DNA of 64,000 nucleotides from an uncultured Shewanella sp. Lineage in GTDB: Bacteria; Pseudomonadota; Gammaproteobacteria; Enterobacterales; Shewanellaceae. The position numbers were made by a program, and so were the translations under genes. This document shows positions 8,975-18,940 of the stretch, piece after piece. Each line of letters starts with the position of its first letter. Positions within the stretch are counted from its first letter, which is position 1. The stretch covers positions 124,001 through 188,000 of the forward strand of contig NZ_CANMUW010000004.1 in NCBI RefSeq assembly GCF_947501225.1. Reading direction: 5' to 3'. The notes below the pieces were generated by a model, which did not search any database, was not told where the DNA came from, and saw nothing but the letters and a program-made list of their open reading frames with translations.

Positions 8975-10000
8975 CTATAGCTCTTTTGCTTCTCTGGCCT
9001 TAGCCCTTCTGGTCACCAGTTGCAGCTCACTCTTAGCGGTTTCAGGTCTTGGAATCATTTCACATATTCTCAAGGCTAAATTATCGCGTGCCGTCCCCAG
9101 CTTACACCGGTAAGTCGGCAGGTCCTCGACTCTCATAACAATATGCTCAGGCAGTTCAACGGGGATCACATCCCCCTGTTTAAACTCCATCACATCTTTC
9201 AGCCTGACCTGATGCTCAACTACGGTCGCATCTATGCCTACCTCTACATCCATAATTTCATCTTTCAGAGCCTGTGACCAACGCAGGTCGGTGTCTTGAG
9301 TATCACTCTGCACACCGGCATCGAGCAGTTCTCGAATAGGTTCGATCATCGAGTAAGGCATGGTGATATGAAAATCACCACCACCGCCATCGACCTCAAT
9401 ATGAAATGAACTGACCACCACGACCTCGGTCGGGCTTACAATATTTGCCATGGCAGGGTTAACTTCTGAATCGAGGTAATCAAACTCGACATCCATGACC
9501 GGTGCCCAGGCATCTTTATAATCTTCGAAGATAATTTTAAGCAGTAATTGAACAATACGACGTTCGGTAGGTGTGAACTCACGCCCCTCAATCTTTGCAT
9601 GGAAGCGACCATCCCCGCCAAAAAAGTTATCCACCAGAATAAACACTAACCTGGCTTCCATGGTGATCAGTGCCGTACCTTTCAAGGGGCTGAAGCGCAC
9701 CATGTTGAGACTGGTGGGTACGAACAGAGTATGAACATATTCACCGAACTTCAGCATCTGAACACCATTAATAGATACTTCGGCGGCTCGGCGCATCATA
9801 TTGAACATACTGATCCGCAAATGGCGGGCAAAGCGCTCATTTACGATCTCAAGCGTAGGCATACGTCCACGGACAATACGATCTTGTGAAGAGAAGTCAT
9901 AGGAGCGGGCATCAACCCCCTCATCTACCTCATCTTCTTCTACGTCATCTACACCATGCAGTAACGCATCAATCTCGTCTTGGCTTAATAGATCACTCAC
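8975..10000 (-). CDS. fliM: Flagellar motor switch protein FliM
   Basis: FliM is the central C-ring protein and the main CheY-P receptor. The N-terminal CheY-binding peptide is present (MSDLLSQDEIDALLHGVDD, consensus LSQxEIDALL). The middle CheC-like domain contains FARHLRISMFNMMRRAAEV and GALITMEARLVF-like sequence (GTALITMEARLVFILVDNFF). The SpoA-type C-terminus contains LKDVMEFKQGDVIPVELPE. The 341-residue length is normal. It lies 41 bases after fliL. Confidence 0.97.
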   Translation of the reverse strand: MSDLLSQDEIDALLHGVDDVEEDEVDEGVDARSYDFSSQDRIVRGRMPTLEIVNERFARHLRISMFNMMRRAAEVSINGVQMLKFGEYVHTLFVPTSLNMVRFSPLKGTALITMEARLVFILVDNFFGGDGRFHAKIEGREFTPTERRIVQLLLKIIFEDYKDAWAPVMDVEFDYLDSEVNPAMANIVSPTEVVVVSSFHIEVDGGGGDFHITMPYSMIEPIRELLDAGVQSDTQDTDLRWSQALKDEIMDVEVGIDATVVEHQVRLKDVMEFKQGDVIPVELPEHIVMRVEDLPTYRCKLGTARDNLALRICEMIPRPETAKSELQLVTRRAKAREAKEL

Positions 10001-10041
10001 AATAATGCCTTTTTAACTTTTCAATAGAGTACGTTTTTGAG

Positions 10042-10566
10042 TTACTGCATAACAAAACCGGTAAACAGGACTTTTTCGACCACTTTTCGTCCGGTTACGG
10101 GTTGCAGGGTATTTTGAACATTGAGCAGGGCAAGCTGGCGCATCTCATCCTTGCCGGCGAGTGAGCTCAATTTCTGCACATCAGCGCTACTAAACGTAGT
10201 GAGTAACGCATCTTCGATCAACGGAATATGCTTCTTTATCAGAAGGTCATCTTCACTTCCGCGAACCATTAGCTGAACTTTAATTTCAACCAGCCTTGAA
10301 CGGTTCGCACCAGGCAGGTTAAACAGGAAAGGTCTGGGCATACCCACATAGTAGGCTTCACCGGTATTGGCAGGCTCTTCTGCCTCGGCAGCAACCTCTT
10401 CAGAGCCAGCAGACTCAGGGCTATCACTCGAACCCATGAAAAACCACAGCCCACCACCGACCAGCAGCAAAACGACAAGTCCTATGGCACCAAAAATCAC
10501 CAATTTTTTCTTACTTTTCGGCTCTTGGCTCTCCTCGAGCTCTAAAGATTCTTCTTCATCAGCCAT
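10042..10566 (-). CDS. fliL: Flagellar basal body protein FliL
   Basis: FliL surrounds the stator and supports torque and swarming. The 174-residue protein has a short charged cytoplasmic N-terminus, one membrane helix (LVIFGAIGLVVLLLVGGGLW, about residues 21-40), an acidic Ala/Glu-rich linker, and a periplasmic FliL domain (RPFLFNLPGANRSRLVEIKV, then LIKKHIPLIEDALLTTFSS). It is encoded between fliK and fliM, as in other polar flagellates. Confidence 0.95.
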   Translation of the reverse strand: MADEEESLELEESQEPKSKKKLVIFGAIGLVVLLLVGGGLWFFMGSSDSPESAGSEEVAAEAEEPANTGEAYYVGMPRPFLFNLPGANRSRLVEIKVQLMVRGSEDDLLIKKHIPLIEDALLTTFSSADVQKLSSLAGKDEMRQLALLNVQNTLQPVTGRKVVEKVLFTGFVMQ

Positions 10567-10686
10567 CTGTATTCCCTTTTAAAAGAGGTAACTGAACGGT
10601 GTACACATCTACTGCCCAGTATTATATCTTGTCCCGACCAGAATTAATTTTCAATAACTGGTTTACTTGGGCTATAGGTTACCTGC

Positions 10687-12477
10687 TTATGCATAATAAT
10701 CTATACCTGAACTATAACTTGTTGTCTGATTTGTGCTTAATAATGGATCTTCTGCTGTAATTTCATCCATGTCACTCCCATAACCACCAGAGCTCTCACT
10801 GCCGCCATCTTCTCCGCGCTCACCTTGCCCCATATTGTCCTGAGACACATGGCTGTCAGTTAATTGCATTCCCTGTTCGGAAAGAAGATCTTTTAACCTG
10901 GGGATCGCCTGCTCAATGAGATCCCGGGTTTGATGTTGGCTGACCTGAAACTGGACCTGTGTCTGCTCTCCCTGAACCTGAACCCTCACCATCATCTGAC
11001 CTAACTCCGGTGGATCCAGCCTGATCTCCGCCTGATGAACCCCCTGGCTCACCATGGTCATCAACTGTTGCCTCATGACGGGAGAGAATCGCTGGATCAT
11101 ATCCTGCATCATATTCTGCTGTTCACTTCCCTGTCTTAACGACAACTGAAATTGAGGCAGATCGGTACGATTGACAGCGGGAGACTGAGTTTGCGCCGTT
11201 GTCTGGAAGGTTTTAATATCGGCCGCAAGATCACTCTGGGCAGGCGAGAACTCCAATCCCCCCTTAACCGGAGTCAACTGTACCGACAACTCGGCTCCCT
11301 TTAACTGCTGAGCAGTAACCTCGGTGCTCTGAACTGACCCTTTACTGTTAACCTGAATGTTTTTATCGACCTCGATGATAGACTTCTCACCCAATATATT
11401 GTTCAGCTTGGTATCAAGCGGCCTGACCTCGATTGGTTTAGTCTCAACTGGCTTAGCCTCAAGAGGCTTGGCTTCAAGAGGCTTAATTTCACCACTCTTA
11501 GGCTCAACATACTTAATATCGCTGCTCTTTACCTCACCGACCTTTGCATCGACGAGTTTTGCATCTACAGCTTCATTACCCTTACCAGCCGTAGCGGTTA
11601 AGGTTTCTCCCTTTACAGACTCAGCTCCCTTACCATGAGCCTGTGCGTCAGCGACACCGGTTACGGCGGCACCTGCAGCCCCCGTGTTAACCGCCTTAAC
11701 GCCCTGCTCAATAGCGCTGCCCTGAGTATCGGCAGACTTATTCATTTCAGCTTGGTTAGTCCCCATCGTGGCATTGCCGGCGAGTACCTGTTGGAAATTA
11801 GTTGCCCCGCTATTAACCAGTGCCACAAGCTCAGTTAACTTCTCAGCAGGCAGAGCCAGTAGCTCCTTCTCTGACAAGCCGGTTTTAGCGCTCAGCAACT
11901 CAATCATCTCTTTATCCAGCCCTTCGGCAGACAGAAGTTCGGCTTGTTCAGCTGCCTCTGTAGTTAATCCGGCGCTCGTCGCTTGAGATAACTCATCCAG
12001 TATCAGTTCATCTCCCTGAACTGTGGCCGATAGCAGCTGGTTCGGGGTGATCGCGAACTCTGAATCTGCTGAAACTTTTTGTGCTGCCGAGTCACCGCCA
12101 AGCGGCAATAGTTTACCGCTGAATCCCAGGTTACCGGTATTATCGAGTTCGCTGGCAAGTGTAAGCTGCGCCAAAACATGCTCCACATCTGCCGCATCTG
12201 CTTCACCGCCCTCGAGCTTATCATTGCTCTTTGCCGGTTCCCTCTCCCCTTCAGCTAGCTCTTCCGTGCTGGTTTCTTTTGTCTGACTTGACTTTGCAGA
12301 TGGTTTATCCGCTTGGTTGCTCGCTTGTTCAAGAGCAGCATAAAAATCATTCTTTTCAGAAGGTTGAGAACCAGATGATAGACTTTCAGAATCTGCACTT
12401 TTCTTAATACCGGAAGCAGTACTCTTCTCTGCACTCATCTCAGCATTAGGTAATAGTACACTTGTCATTTCCCGCAT
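10687..12477 (-). CDS. fliK: Flagellar hook-length control protein FliK
   Basis: FliK is a secreted molecular ruler that sets hook length and triggers the FlhB specificity switch. The long N-terminal region is low-complexity, rich in Ala, Ser, Glu and Lys. It includes a run of short repeats of the type P-[LVI]-E-x-[KR] near the middle. The conserved C-terminal domain follows: VHQAEIRLDPPELGQMMVRV, then QVQFQVSQHQTRDLIEQAIP. I preferred the ATG at 12477 because GGAGG stands 4 bases before it. An in-frame ATG at 12534 would add 19 residues. A sigma54 promoter lies about 105 bases upstream. Confidence 0.9.
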   Translation of the reverse strand: MREMTSVLLPNAEMSAEKSTASGIKKSADSESLSSGSQPSEKNDFYAALEQASNQADKPSAKSSQTKETSTEELAEGEREPAKSNDKLEGGEADAADVEHVLAQLTLASELDNTGNLGFSGKLLPLGGDSAAQKVSADSEFAITPNQLLSATVQGDELILDELSQATSAGLTTEAAEQAELLSAEGLDKEMIELLSAKTGLSEKELLALPAEKLTELVALVNSGATNFQQVLAGNATMGTNQAEMNKSADTQGSAIEQGVKAVNTGAAGAAVTGVADAQAHGKGAESVKGETLTATAGKGNEAVDAKLVDAKVGEVKSSDIKYVEPKSGEIKPLEAKPLEAKPVETKPIEVRPLDTKLNNILGEKSIIEVDKNIQVNSKGSVQSTEVTAQQLKGAELSVQLTPVKGGLEFSPAQSDLAADIKTFQTTAQTQSPAVNRTDLPQFQLSLRQGSEQQNMMQDMIQRFSPVMRQQLMTMVSQGVHQAEIRLDPPELGQMMVRVQVQGEQTQVQFQVSQHQTRDLIEQAIPRLKDLLSEQGMQLTDSHVSQDNMGQGERGEDGGSESSGGYGSDMDEITAEDPLLSTNQTTSYSSGIDYYA

Positions 12478-12580
12478 GAAGCCTCCATCAGCCGCCACCG
12501 TCCAGTTGTGATATGGACCAGCACATGGCGTCAAATTATCGACCGTAATAGGTCAATCTACAATTTCACATTCATTACAA

Positions 12581-12595
12581 GCAATTAGAATGCCA
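12581..12595 (-). promoter_or_regulatory. sigma54 promoter of fliK operon
   Basis: The minus strand reads TGGCATTCTAATTGC, which matches TGGCA-N6-TTGC with the correct 10-base GG-to-GC spacing. It lies between fliJ and fliK and would drive fliKLMNOPQR-flhB. Confidence 0.8.
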
Positions 12596-12632
12596 ACAGT
12601 TGAGTAGGGGGTAAAAGTACAGGATGATATGC

Positions 12633-13079
12633 CTAACGGGAACGCTTGCGGTAAAACTGCTGTGATGCGAACTCATCGATCAACTTCTGCTCCCGTCTCA
12701 GTTCGGCTTGTTGCGCTTTCTCGGCCTTATGAGCCAACAGAAGTTCCACCGCCTTGCGTTTTTGTTGCTTCTCCTGCCAATACTGTTGACGGTGGAGTCT
12801 TTGATTATCGGCTTCGGTAATAGATACAAGCTGCTTAGTGATCGCATCATCGATCTGGCGAACGAATTGATGAAACTGATGATAATAACTGGCACTAATC
12901 GTTTTACCATGATTAGTCTCCATCTGTTTCATATAATCGAGACGATAGTTTCTCAAGGCATCCAGCTGACTCTGGCACTTCTGCAGCGCGAGTTGAGCCG
13001 ACTGCAACTGCAGCGCAGCCTGCTCTTCGGCCTCAGTGGCCAGCTTCAAAACTGTATCTAACGGATCGTGCTTGGCCAT
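12633..13079 (-). CDS. fliJ: Flagellar export chaperone FliJ
   Basis: FliJ is the coiled-coil stalk of the FliHI export ATPase. The 148-residue protein is predicted to be almost wholly helical, charged and glutamine-rich. The start is MAKHDPLDTVLKLATEAEEQ and the C-terminus is very basic and Gln-rich. Sequence conservation in this family is low. The call rests on length, coiled-coil character and position directly after fliI at the end of the fliEFGHIJ operon. Confidence 0.9.
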   Translation of the reverse strand: MAKHDPLDTVLKLATEAEEQAALQLQSAQLALQKCQSQLDALRNYRLDYMKQMETNHGKTISASYYHQFHQFVRQIDDAITKQLVSITEADNQRLHRQQYWQEKQQKRKAVELLLAHKAEKAQQAELRREQKLIDEFASQQFYRKRSR

Positions 13080-13131
13080 TAATATTCCTGAGATAAGAGA
13101 TGATACCAGGTACTAGAGCCTGGATACTTGT

Positions 13132-14502
13132 CTATACCTTACACTGAGCGCCTAACTGAGAGAGCATCAGTGTACTGCTATCGAAGCTGATCGCCTCTTT
13201 CATTGTTTGTCTGAGAAAGGCGTTCATCGCCGGTTGTAAACGAATGGAGTTATCAATTCTCGGATCGCTACCTTGAGTATAGGCACCGATAGAGATCAGG
13301 TCTTTGTTCTGCTGGAACAGTGAATAGACCTGCTTGACGCAGCGCATAGACTCCAGGTGTTCGGGAGTGATCACCATTGGGGCTACACGACTGATTGACG
13401 CCTCGATATCGATAGCCGGATAATGCCCGGAATCTGCGAGACTACGTGACAGTACAATATGACCATCGAGAATCGCCCTGGAGGCATCGGCTATGGGATC
13501 CTGCAGGTCGTCCCCCTCAGTCAAAACCGTGTAGAAAGCGGTGATAGACCCCTGGCCCGGTCCGCCATTTCCGGCGCGCTCCACCAACTTAGGTAATTTT
13601 GCAAATACCGATGGCGGATAACCTTTCGTAGCCGGAGGCTCGCCCACCGCCAGTGCTATCTCACGCTGCGCCTGGGCATAACGGGTGAGGCTATCCATCA
13701 ACAGAAGTACGTTATAACCAAGATCTCGGAAGTACTCGGCAATTCTCGTCGAAGTTTCACAAGCCCGTAGTCTCATCAAAGGCGATGTATCGGCAGGTGC
13801 CGCCACAACAACAGAGCGGGCACGCCCTTCTGCTCCTAAGATCTCTTCGATAAACTCTTTAACTTCTCGTCCACGCTCCCCCACAAGCCCGACCACAATC
13901 ACATCAGCAGTGGTCCCCCTTGTCATCATTCCAAGGAGTACACTCTTACCGACGCCCGAGCCGGCAAACAGGCCCATACGCTGCCCTTTACCCACGGTAA
14001 GCATGGCATTGATAGCTCTAACCCCAACATCCAGTGGCTCGGTAATTGCCCTTCGAGCCAGAGGATTAATCGCTTGTGCATGTCTCGGCGCCTTCTGCTC
14101 AGTTTGCAGGCGGCCCAGACCATCGAGAGGATGACCATTACCATCGAGCACTCTGCCCAGCAGCGAAAGGCCAACATTCAGACCCGCCTGTTCACCCAAT
14201 GGAGTGACCTTCGCGCCCGGAAGTACCCCACGTAACTCTTCGATCGGCATTAGGTAGAGCAGTTCATCGTCAAAACCGATAACCTCGGCAATCAGCTCCC
14301 CCGCCAAAGTTTCGATGCTGCACAAACTACCTATGGGAGCCCGACAACCGGTGGCCTCGAGCGTCAGACCCACAACGCGAACCAGTTGACCGCTCGCCTC
14401 TGCAACGAAGGGATGAACCTTATTGACCTGATGCTTTAATTTACTTAGCAATTGATTCTGGCGGCTACGCATTATCTTCTTCGCCTGCTCCTTGAGTCCC
14501 AC
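13132..14502 (-). CDS. fliI: Flagellum-specific ATPase FliI
   Basis: FliI is the hexameric ATPase of flagellar export, related to the F1 beta subunit. Visible motifs are Walker [17 protein letters not shown] (about residue 178), the export-family signature [16 protein letters not shown], the Walker B region [17 protein letters not shown], and [20 protein letters not shown]. The longest frame uses a GTG at 14502 (456 residues) with no clear ribosome site. An internal ATG at 14472 (446 residues, MRSRQNQ...) is equally possible. It lies 74 bases after fliH. Confidence 0.96.
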   Translation of the reverse strand: MGLKEQAKKIMRSRQNQLLSKLKHQVNKVHPFVAEASGQLVRVVGLTLEATGCRAPIGSLCSIETLAGELIAEVIGFDDELLYLMPIEELRGVLPGAKVTPLGEQAGLNVGLSLLGRVLDGNGHPLDGLGRLQTEQKAPRHAQAINPLARRAITEPLDVGVRAINAMLTVGKGQRMGLFAGSGVGKSVLLGMMTRGTTADVIVVGLVGERGREVKEFIEEILGAEGRARSVVVAAPADTSPLMRLRACETSTRIAEYFRDLGYNVLLLMDSLTRYAQAQREIALAVGEPPATKGYPPSVFAKLPKLVERAGNGGPGQGSITAFYTVLTEGDDLQDPIADASRAILDGHIVLSRSLADSGHYPAIDIEASISRVAPMVITPEHLESMRCVKQVYSLFQQNKDLISIGAYTQGSDPRIDNSIRLQPAMNAFLRQTMKEAISFDSSTLMLSQLGAQCKV

Positions 14503-14576
14503 AGCGGTTTAGTTGCCGGCTGTAGCGGAAGGTTTGCGCGCCGGTCACTGTGAGACAGGCCTGCATCCCAAAATAG

Positions 14577-15551
14577 TTAGTTATCACTCACCTCACCGGA
14601 AGCCGGCTCGGCGATATCGGGCACATCGGCTTGCCCCTGTTGCGGCTTGTTATCTGTCTGGTCGTTAGCCTCGGCACTCCCTTCCCCGCTTTCGACCATC
14701 TCGGCCGATGAGGGTTGATTCGAGTCTACCTGGGAGTCGAGCGCCTCTTTCTGCTGATGAATATTTTGCTCTAAGTGATGATTATGACTCTCTAACTCCT
14801 CAAATACCGAGGCAATTCTTGAGTCTAAGCGCATATCCACGCTGCTTCTTTGACTATTGATAATACAGTCGCCTGGAGTCAAGCTGGGATCGGCTTCGAG
14901 TTCCCAGCGGTTTTTCTCTAACTGGTTGGCACTATACAACTCCTGAACCAGCTGCAGATCATCCGGAGTCAATCGGATCACAATACCCTGCTCTTTTAGC
15001 GGCAGCGAGTCTACCCCCAGCCTTAAAGCAGACAAGATATGTTCAGGGTGGGTTTTCAGTTCATGGCCAATGACGGCCCTGGAGAGTTTCATTGTCAGTT
15101 GGATCAACTCCTGCTCTATTTCACTGTCGAGCAGTTGCATCGGCTTTTCAAATTGCGAGAGCATGGACTCGAATCGGTTAATCAACACCTTAGCCTGTTC
15201 GACTCCCTCCTGATAACCTTGCTCTCGTCCCTGCTCAAACCCTTCACTGTGTCCCTGTTGTAACCCGTCCAGGCGACCACTCTCGACACCCGCCTTGTAC
15301 CCCTCCTCTTTTCCTTCGGCGAATCCGTCCTGCTCAGCTTGCTTTCGAATATCTTCAATTTCGCTCAGAGTCGGAGGAGTGAATGGCTGCTCCTCCTCTG
15401 CAGGCTCATGCTGTACGGCTTTATGACCAAACAGGTTTGAAACATCTTCCGGGATTGGCTGAGTAACATCAGGAATTTGCCAATGACTGAAATCTGACTC
15501 TGCTTGTGCCTGATCCTTATCTTTCGGTGTATCCGGATTATCAGGTTTCAT
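14577..15551 (-). CDS. fliH: Flagellar assembly protein FliH
   Basis: FliH is the regulator and stator-stalk of the FliI ATPase. The 324-residue protein has the characteristic glycine repeats between residues about 75 and 125 (FAEGKEEGYKAGVESGR, LQQGHSEGFEQGREQGYQEG), which form a GxxxG-type helix. An E/V-type C-terminal domain follows (LTPDDLQLVQE, PGDCIINSQRSSVDMRLD). The C-terminal tail of about 80 residues is longer than usual, acidic and Ser/Gln-rich. The start overlaps the fliG stop by one base (TAATG). Confidence 0.94.
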   Translation of the reverse strand: MKPDNPDTPKDKDQAQAESDFSHWQIPDVTQPIPEDVSNLFGHKAVQHEPAEEEQPFTPPTLSEIEDIRKQAEQDGFAEGKEEGYKAGVESGRLDGLQQGHSEGFEQGREQGYQEGVEQAKVLINRFESMLSQFEKPMQLLDSEIEQELIQLTMKLSRAVIGHELKTHPEHILSALRLGVDSLPLKEQGIVIRLTPDDLQLVQELYSANQLEKNRWELEADPSLTPGDCIINSQRSSVDMRLDSRIASVFEELESHNHHLEQNIHQQKEALDSQVDSNQPSSAEMVESGEGSAEANDQTDNKPQQGQADVPDIAEPASGEVSDN

Positions 15552-16597
15552 TATAAGAACTCTTCACCGCCACCGCCGCCCAACATAATCTCTCCACTAT
15601 CGCTGAGACGTCGTGCAATAGAGAGGATCTCTTTCTGAGCCACCTCGACTTCACTGATCCTGATTGGTCCCATAGCCTCGAGATCATCCCTTAATAGCTC
15701 TGCGGCACGCTTAGACATATTACCCAGAATCTTATCCTTAAGTTGGTCGTCTGCACCTTTGAGCGCTTTCATCAATACATCTTGTTGGATCTCACGCAGC
15801 AGAACCTGAATACCCATATCGTCGACATCGATAAGGTTCTCGAAGACAAACATCAGGTCCTGGATCTGTTGAGCCATCTCCTCGTCAGATTCCCGCATGG
15901 TCTCCATCAGTTGGCTCTCAACCCCGGTATCGAGGTAGTTCATGATATTTGCAGCCGCTTTCAGTCCACCCATCTTAGCGGCTTGAGCACCACCTTGACC
16001 GGCAAACTGTTTCTCCATGATATCGTTTAACTCTTGTAATGCTGCCGGTTGCACCTCTTCCAGGTTCGCTATTCGCATCATCAGATCAAGGCGGGTATTT
16101 TCCGGTGATTGAGCAAAGATCTCTGCGGCCTGATCGGGTTCCAGATATGAGAGAACGATGGTTTGGATCTGCGGGTGTTCATTCTGAATGATAGTAGCAA
16201 CCTGACGCGCGTCCATCCATTTGAGCGACTCCAGGCCTTTAGCGCCGCTCCCCATGATGATCTGCTCAATCAGGTTACCCGCTTTATCTTCACCCAGGGC
16301 TGCTGTCAGCGCCTTACGAACGAACTCTTCGCTGTTGAAACCAATCGAAGAGTACTTTTGAACTTCATCGAGAAAGAGCTGGTGAACGGCAATGACCTTC
16401 TCCTGGCCAAAATCCTGCAACGCGGCCATGGCCATACCGACCTTCTGAACCTGCTTAGGCTCGAGATGCTTCAGAATTGAAGCCGCGTCGGCTTCACTTA
16501 AGCTCAGCAGTAAAATGGCTGTTTTTTCGATCCCCGTAAGGTCATCAACTTTAAAATTGCCACTTTTCTTAACTTCATTCTCGTTATCATTGCTCAT
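15551..16597 (-). CDS. fliG: Flagellar motor switch protein FliG
   Basis: FliG is the rotor protein that contacts the stator and joins the C-ring to the MS ring. The 348-residue length is normal. Motifs include LTGIEKTAILLLSL at the N-terminal FliF-binding domain, EHPQIQTIVLSYLEPDQAAE (the middle-domain EHPQ motif), and the torque-helix region DVLMKALKGADDQLKDKILG with MSKRAAELLRDDLEAMGPIR. It ends in the common EEFL-type tail. The start overlaps the fliF stop by 11 bases. Confidence 0.97.
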   Translation of the reverse strand: MSNDNENEVKKSGNFKVDDLTGIEKTAILLLSLSEADAASILKHLEPKQVQKVGMAMAALQDFGQEKVIAVHQLFLDEVQKYSSIGFNSEEFVRKALTAALGEDKAGNLIEQIIMGSGAKGLESLKWMDARQVATIIQNEHPQIQTIVLSYLEPDQAAEIFAQSPENTRLDLMMRIANLEEVQPAALQELNDIMEKQFAGQGGAQAAKMGGLKAAANIMNYLDTGVESQLMETMRESDEEMAQQIQDLMFVFENLIDVDDMGIQVLLREIQQDVLMKALKGADDQLKDKILGNMSKRAAELLRDDLEAMGPIRISEVEVAQKEILSIARRLSDSGEIMLGGGGGEEFL

Positions 16598-18308
16598 TAT
16601 CTTGTAACCAACCCTTTACGACCTGTGTCGACAGCTCCGGCTCATTTGCCACCAGCGCTCTAATCGCTTTAATCATATCATCATCTTTGTGAAGATCTGG
16701 TATCAAAATTGAGCCGTCATCGGCATAACTATACTCGGCTTCAGGTCTGTTTAACATGCCTAAGGTGTCTGAAGCATACTGATCCTCAATCTCTGCCAGC
16801 TCATCACCAAATCTAGGCTCTTCCGGCAGTTTGGTAGTATCCGGGTAGATGAGTCGCTTCAACATAGGCCTTACGACAGCAAGAATAAGGACCAGAATAA
16901 CGATACCGCCCAATGCCAGCTTAATCGCACGCCAAAACCATGGTTGTTCCCACAGTTCGGGGGCTGGCAGCTCTTCAATCAACTGATCCATGAAGGGAAC
17001 GGTCACAACCTCTATCATATCGCCACGTTGGGTATTGAAGCCCACCGCCCCCTCGAGTAAACGACGGATATTCGATAACTCCTGTTCGGTTCGCGGCACT
17101 CGGTTTACCTGGCCATCTTCACCGGCGCTTCCGGATTTAAAATCAACGGCGACAGATACACTGACTCGTCTCACTACACCTATCTGCTGCCTTGTGTGAC
17201 TGATGGTAGTATCGAGTTCAAAGTTACGTGTCGCTTCTCTGTGAGATGAGCCCGTTGGTGATTTAGACTCAGCCTCACCCTGGTTATTTAAGGCCTCTTG
17301 GGGAATATTGGCTTCCATCGGCGGCTGATTAGACAGTGCTCCGGGTATGCCGCCTGTAGTGGCCCCATTGGAGCTGTTCTCCACTGTCATTTCGCTGCGA
17401 AGGGCCGGGAGATCCGGATTAAATCGCTTTGCGGTCTGCTCAACAGAGGTAAAGTCCATGCTGACATCGACTTGGGAGGTAAAGTTTTCAGGCCCCAGGA
17501 TTGGCATCAATATCGATTCGACCTTGTTGCGGTATTCTGCTTCTTTCTGTTGAACCAACTCCTGTTCGCGACGCGCTCTGGCCGAGACGGCGTCCTGACT
17601 ACCTGAATTGAGTAAGCGACCATTGGAGTCTGTCACCGTAACACGTGTCGGCTCAAGCCCCTGAACCGCAGATGCCACAATATCGACTATTGAATCCACC
17701 TCTTCCTGCCCAAGATTTCCCCGGCGGGCATTGATCACAACTGTCGCGCTGGGCTTAGAGCGGTTGCGGGCAAACACGTTCTCTTTAGGTATCGCCAGAA
17801 TTACCTTTGCACGAGTCACACTTCTGAGCTCTTCGATAGCTCTGGCTAAGTTCTGCTCCTGGCTATGTTTCAGTCTCGCCTGTTCCATTCTCTGGCTGAC
17901 ACCGAAGCCACTGTCCTGACTGAGGTAATCACTCGCACTCGCTGCACCATCGACGCCTTCACGACTCAGCATCAGTTTTACGTCCTGATACTTGTCTTCA
18001 GGAACCTTAACGACATCGACATCTATCTCATACTTAATCTTATTTTTATCGAGTACATCCAGTACCTGGATCATCTCCTGGGTAGACATCTTTCCAAGTG
18101 GTCGATATTCAGGCTCCTGCGCCCATAACATGACAAATACTGCAAGTGCCAGACAGATTGCAAGCGCCAGGATCATCGTCACCTGACGTAACATGTCGAC
18201 TCCGCCAAAAGAGCTCAAGCCACCAGACTTGTTTTCTTCCTGTACACCACCCGCAACGCCATCGCTTGCCAATGTGGAATTTGTACCTACGACCATATCT
18301 GTACTCAC
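16587..18308 (-). CDS. fliF: Flagellar MS-ring protein FliF
   Basis: FliF forms the membrane MS ring on which the flagellum is built. The 573-residue protein has two membrane helices (about residues 37-67 and 462-482) flanking the periplasmic YscJ-like ring-building domains (YRPLGKMSTQEMIQVLDVL, VKLMLSREGVDGAAS region, RAKVILAIPKENVFARNR). It ends in a cytoplasmic FliG-binding tail (IRALVANEPELSTQVVKGWL). It is the second gene of the fliE operon, 65 bases after fliE. Confidence 0.97.
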   Translation of the reverse strand: MSTDMVVGTNSTLASDGVAGGVQEENKSGGLSSFGGVDMLRQVTMILALAICLALAVFVMLWAQEPEYRPLGKMSTQEMIQVLDVLDKNKIKYEIDVDVVKVPEDKYQDVKLMLSREGVDGAASASDYLSQDSGFGVSQRMEQARLKHSQEQNLARAIEELRSVTRAKVILAIPKENVFARNRSKPSATVVINARRGNLGQEEVDSIVDIVASAVQGLEPTRVTVTDSNGRLLNSGSQDAVSARARREQELVQQKEAEYRNKVESILMPILGPENFTSQVDVSMDFTSVEQTAKRFNPDLPALRSEMTVENSSNGATTGGIPGALSNQPPMEANIPQEALNNQGEAESKSPTGSSHREATRNFELDTTISHTRQQIGVVRRVSVSVAVDFKSGSAGEDGQVNRVPRTEQELSNIRRLLEGAVGFNTQRGDMIEVVTVPFMDQLIEELPAPELWEQPWFWRAIKLALGGIVILVLILAVVRPMLKRLIYPDTTKLPEEPRFGDELAEIEDQYASDTLGMLNRPEAEYSYADDGSILIPDLHKDDDMIKAIRALVANEPELSTQVVKGWLQDNEQ

Positions 18309-18373
18309 AATAGATACCTGCTTTTTCTATCCATAACTATTTGGTATTCGCTCAAAATATCAGTTGGCCAAAA

Positions 18374-18706
18374 TTATACAGGCATACTCATAATTTGTTT
18401 ATAAGCTTCGACAAACTTGTTTCTGACCTGAACCGTTGCCTCAAATGCGACGCTGGCTTTCTCTCTGGCAATAACGGTATCGGATAGGGTAACGCTTGTG
18501 TCTCCCATATCTAATCTGCTCGCCATGGAGGAGGAGTTAGCCTGTAACTCACCTACCGTGCCTACGGCCTGAGAGAGGAGTTCACCAAAGTTACTGCCGG
18601 AGGTATTGTTCACCTGCCTTGTAATTTGAGTATTGATCCCACTTGCTGGAATTTCACCGCTTAGTGACTGCATCTCTTGCAGTAATGAATTGGCACCGAT
18701 TTGCAT
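18374..18706 (-). CDS. fliE: Flagellar hook-basal body protein FliE
   Basis: FliE joins the MS ring to the rod. The 110-residue protein is of normal length, with the family C-terminus (SVAFEATVQVRNKFVEAYKQ, then IMSMPV) and LSDTVIAREKASVAFEA. It is the first gene of the fliEFGHIJ operon. A GGGAGCAGG ribosome site and a sigma54 promoter about 78 bases away stand upstream. Confidence 0.95.
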   Translation of the reverse strand: MQIGANSLLQEMQSLSGEIPASGINTQITRQVNNTSGSNFGELLSQAVGTVGELQANSSSMASRLDMGDTSVTLSDTVIAREKASVAFEATVQVRNKFVEAYKQIMSMPV

Positions 18707-18783
18707 AACCTGCTCCCTATCGTCGTCCTTCCAAAAGCAAAGTGACGAATAGTTGACGTAAAATCATAGATAGTTATGGAGAT

Positions 18784-18798
18784 GCAATAAGTTTGCCA
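18784..18798 (-). promoter_or_regulatory. sigma54 promoter of fliE operon
   Basis: The minus strand reads TGGCAAACTTATTGC: GGCA and TTGC with 10 bases between GG and GC. It would give a leader of about 65 bases before fliE. Confidence 0.8.
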
Positions 18799-18940
18799 GA
18801 TTGTAATAAAAGGGGAGAGAGCTATGAAGAGTGAAGGCTGAGACGATGGCCTTCGGCCTGTCGCTGCGCGGACGGCGATGCCTGTTCGACGAGCTGCGCT
18901 CTGGAAGAAAAAGAGACAGCAACGAACATTCAATTTCTTT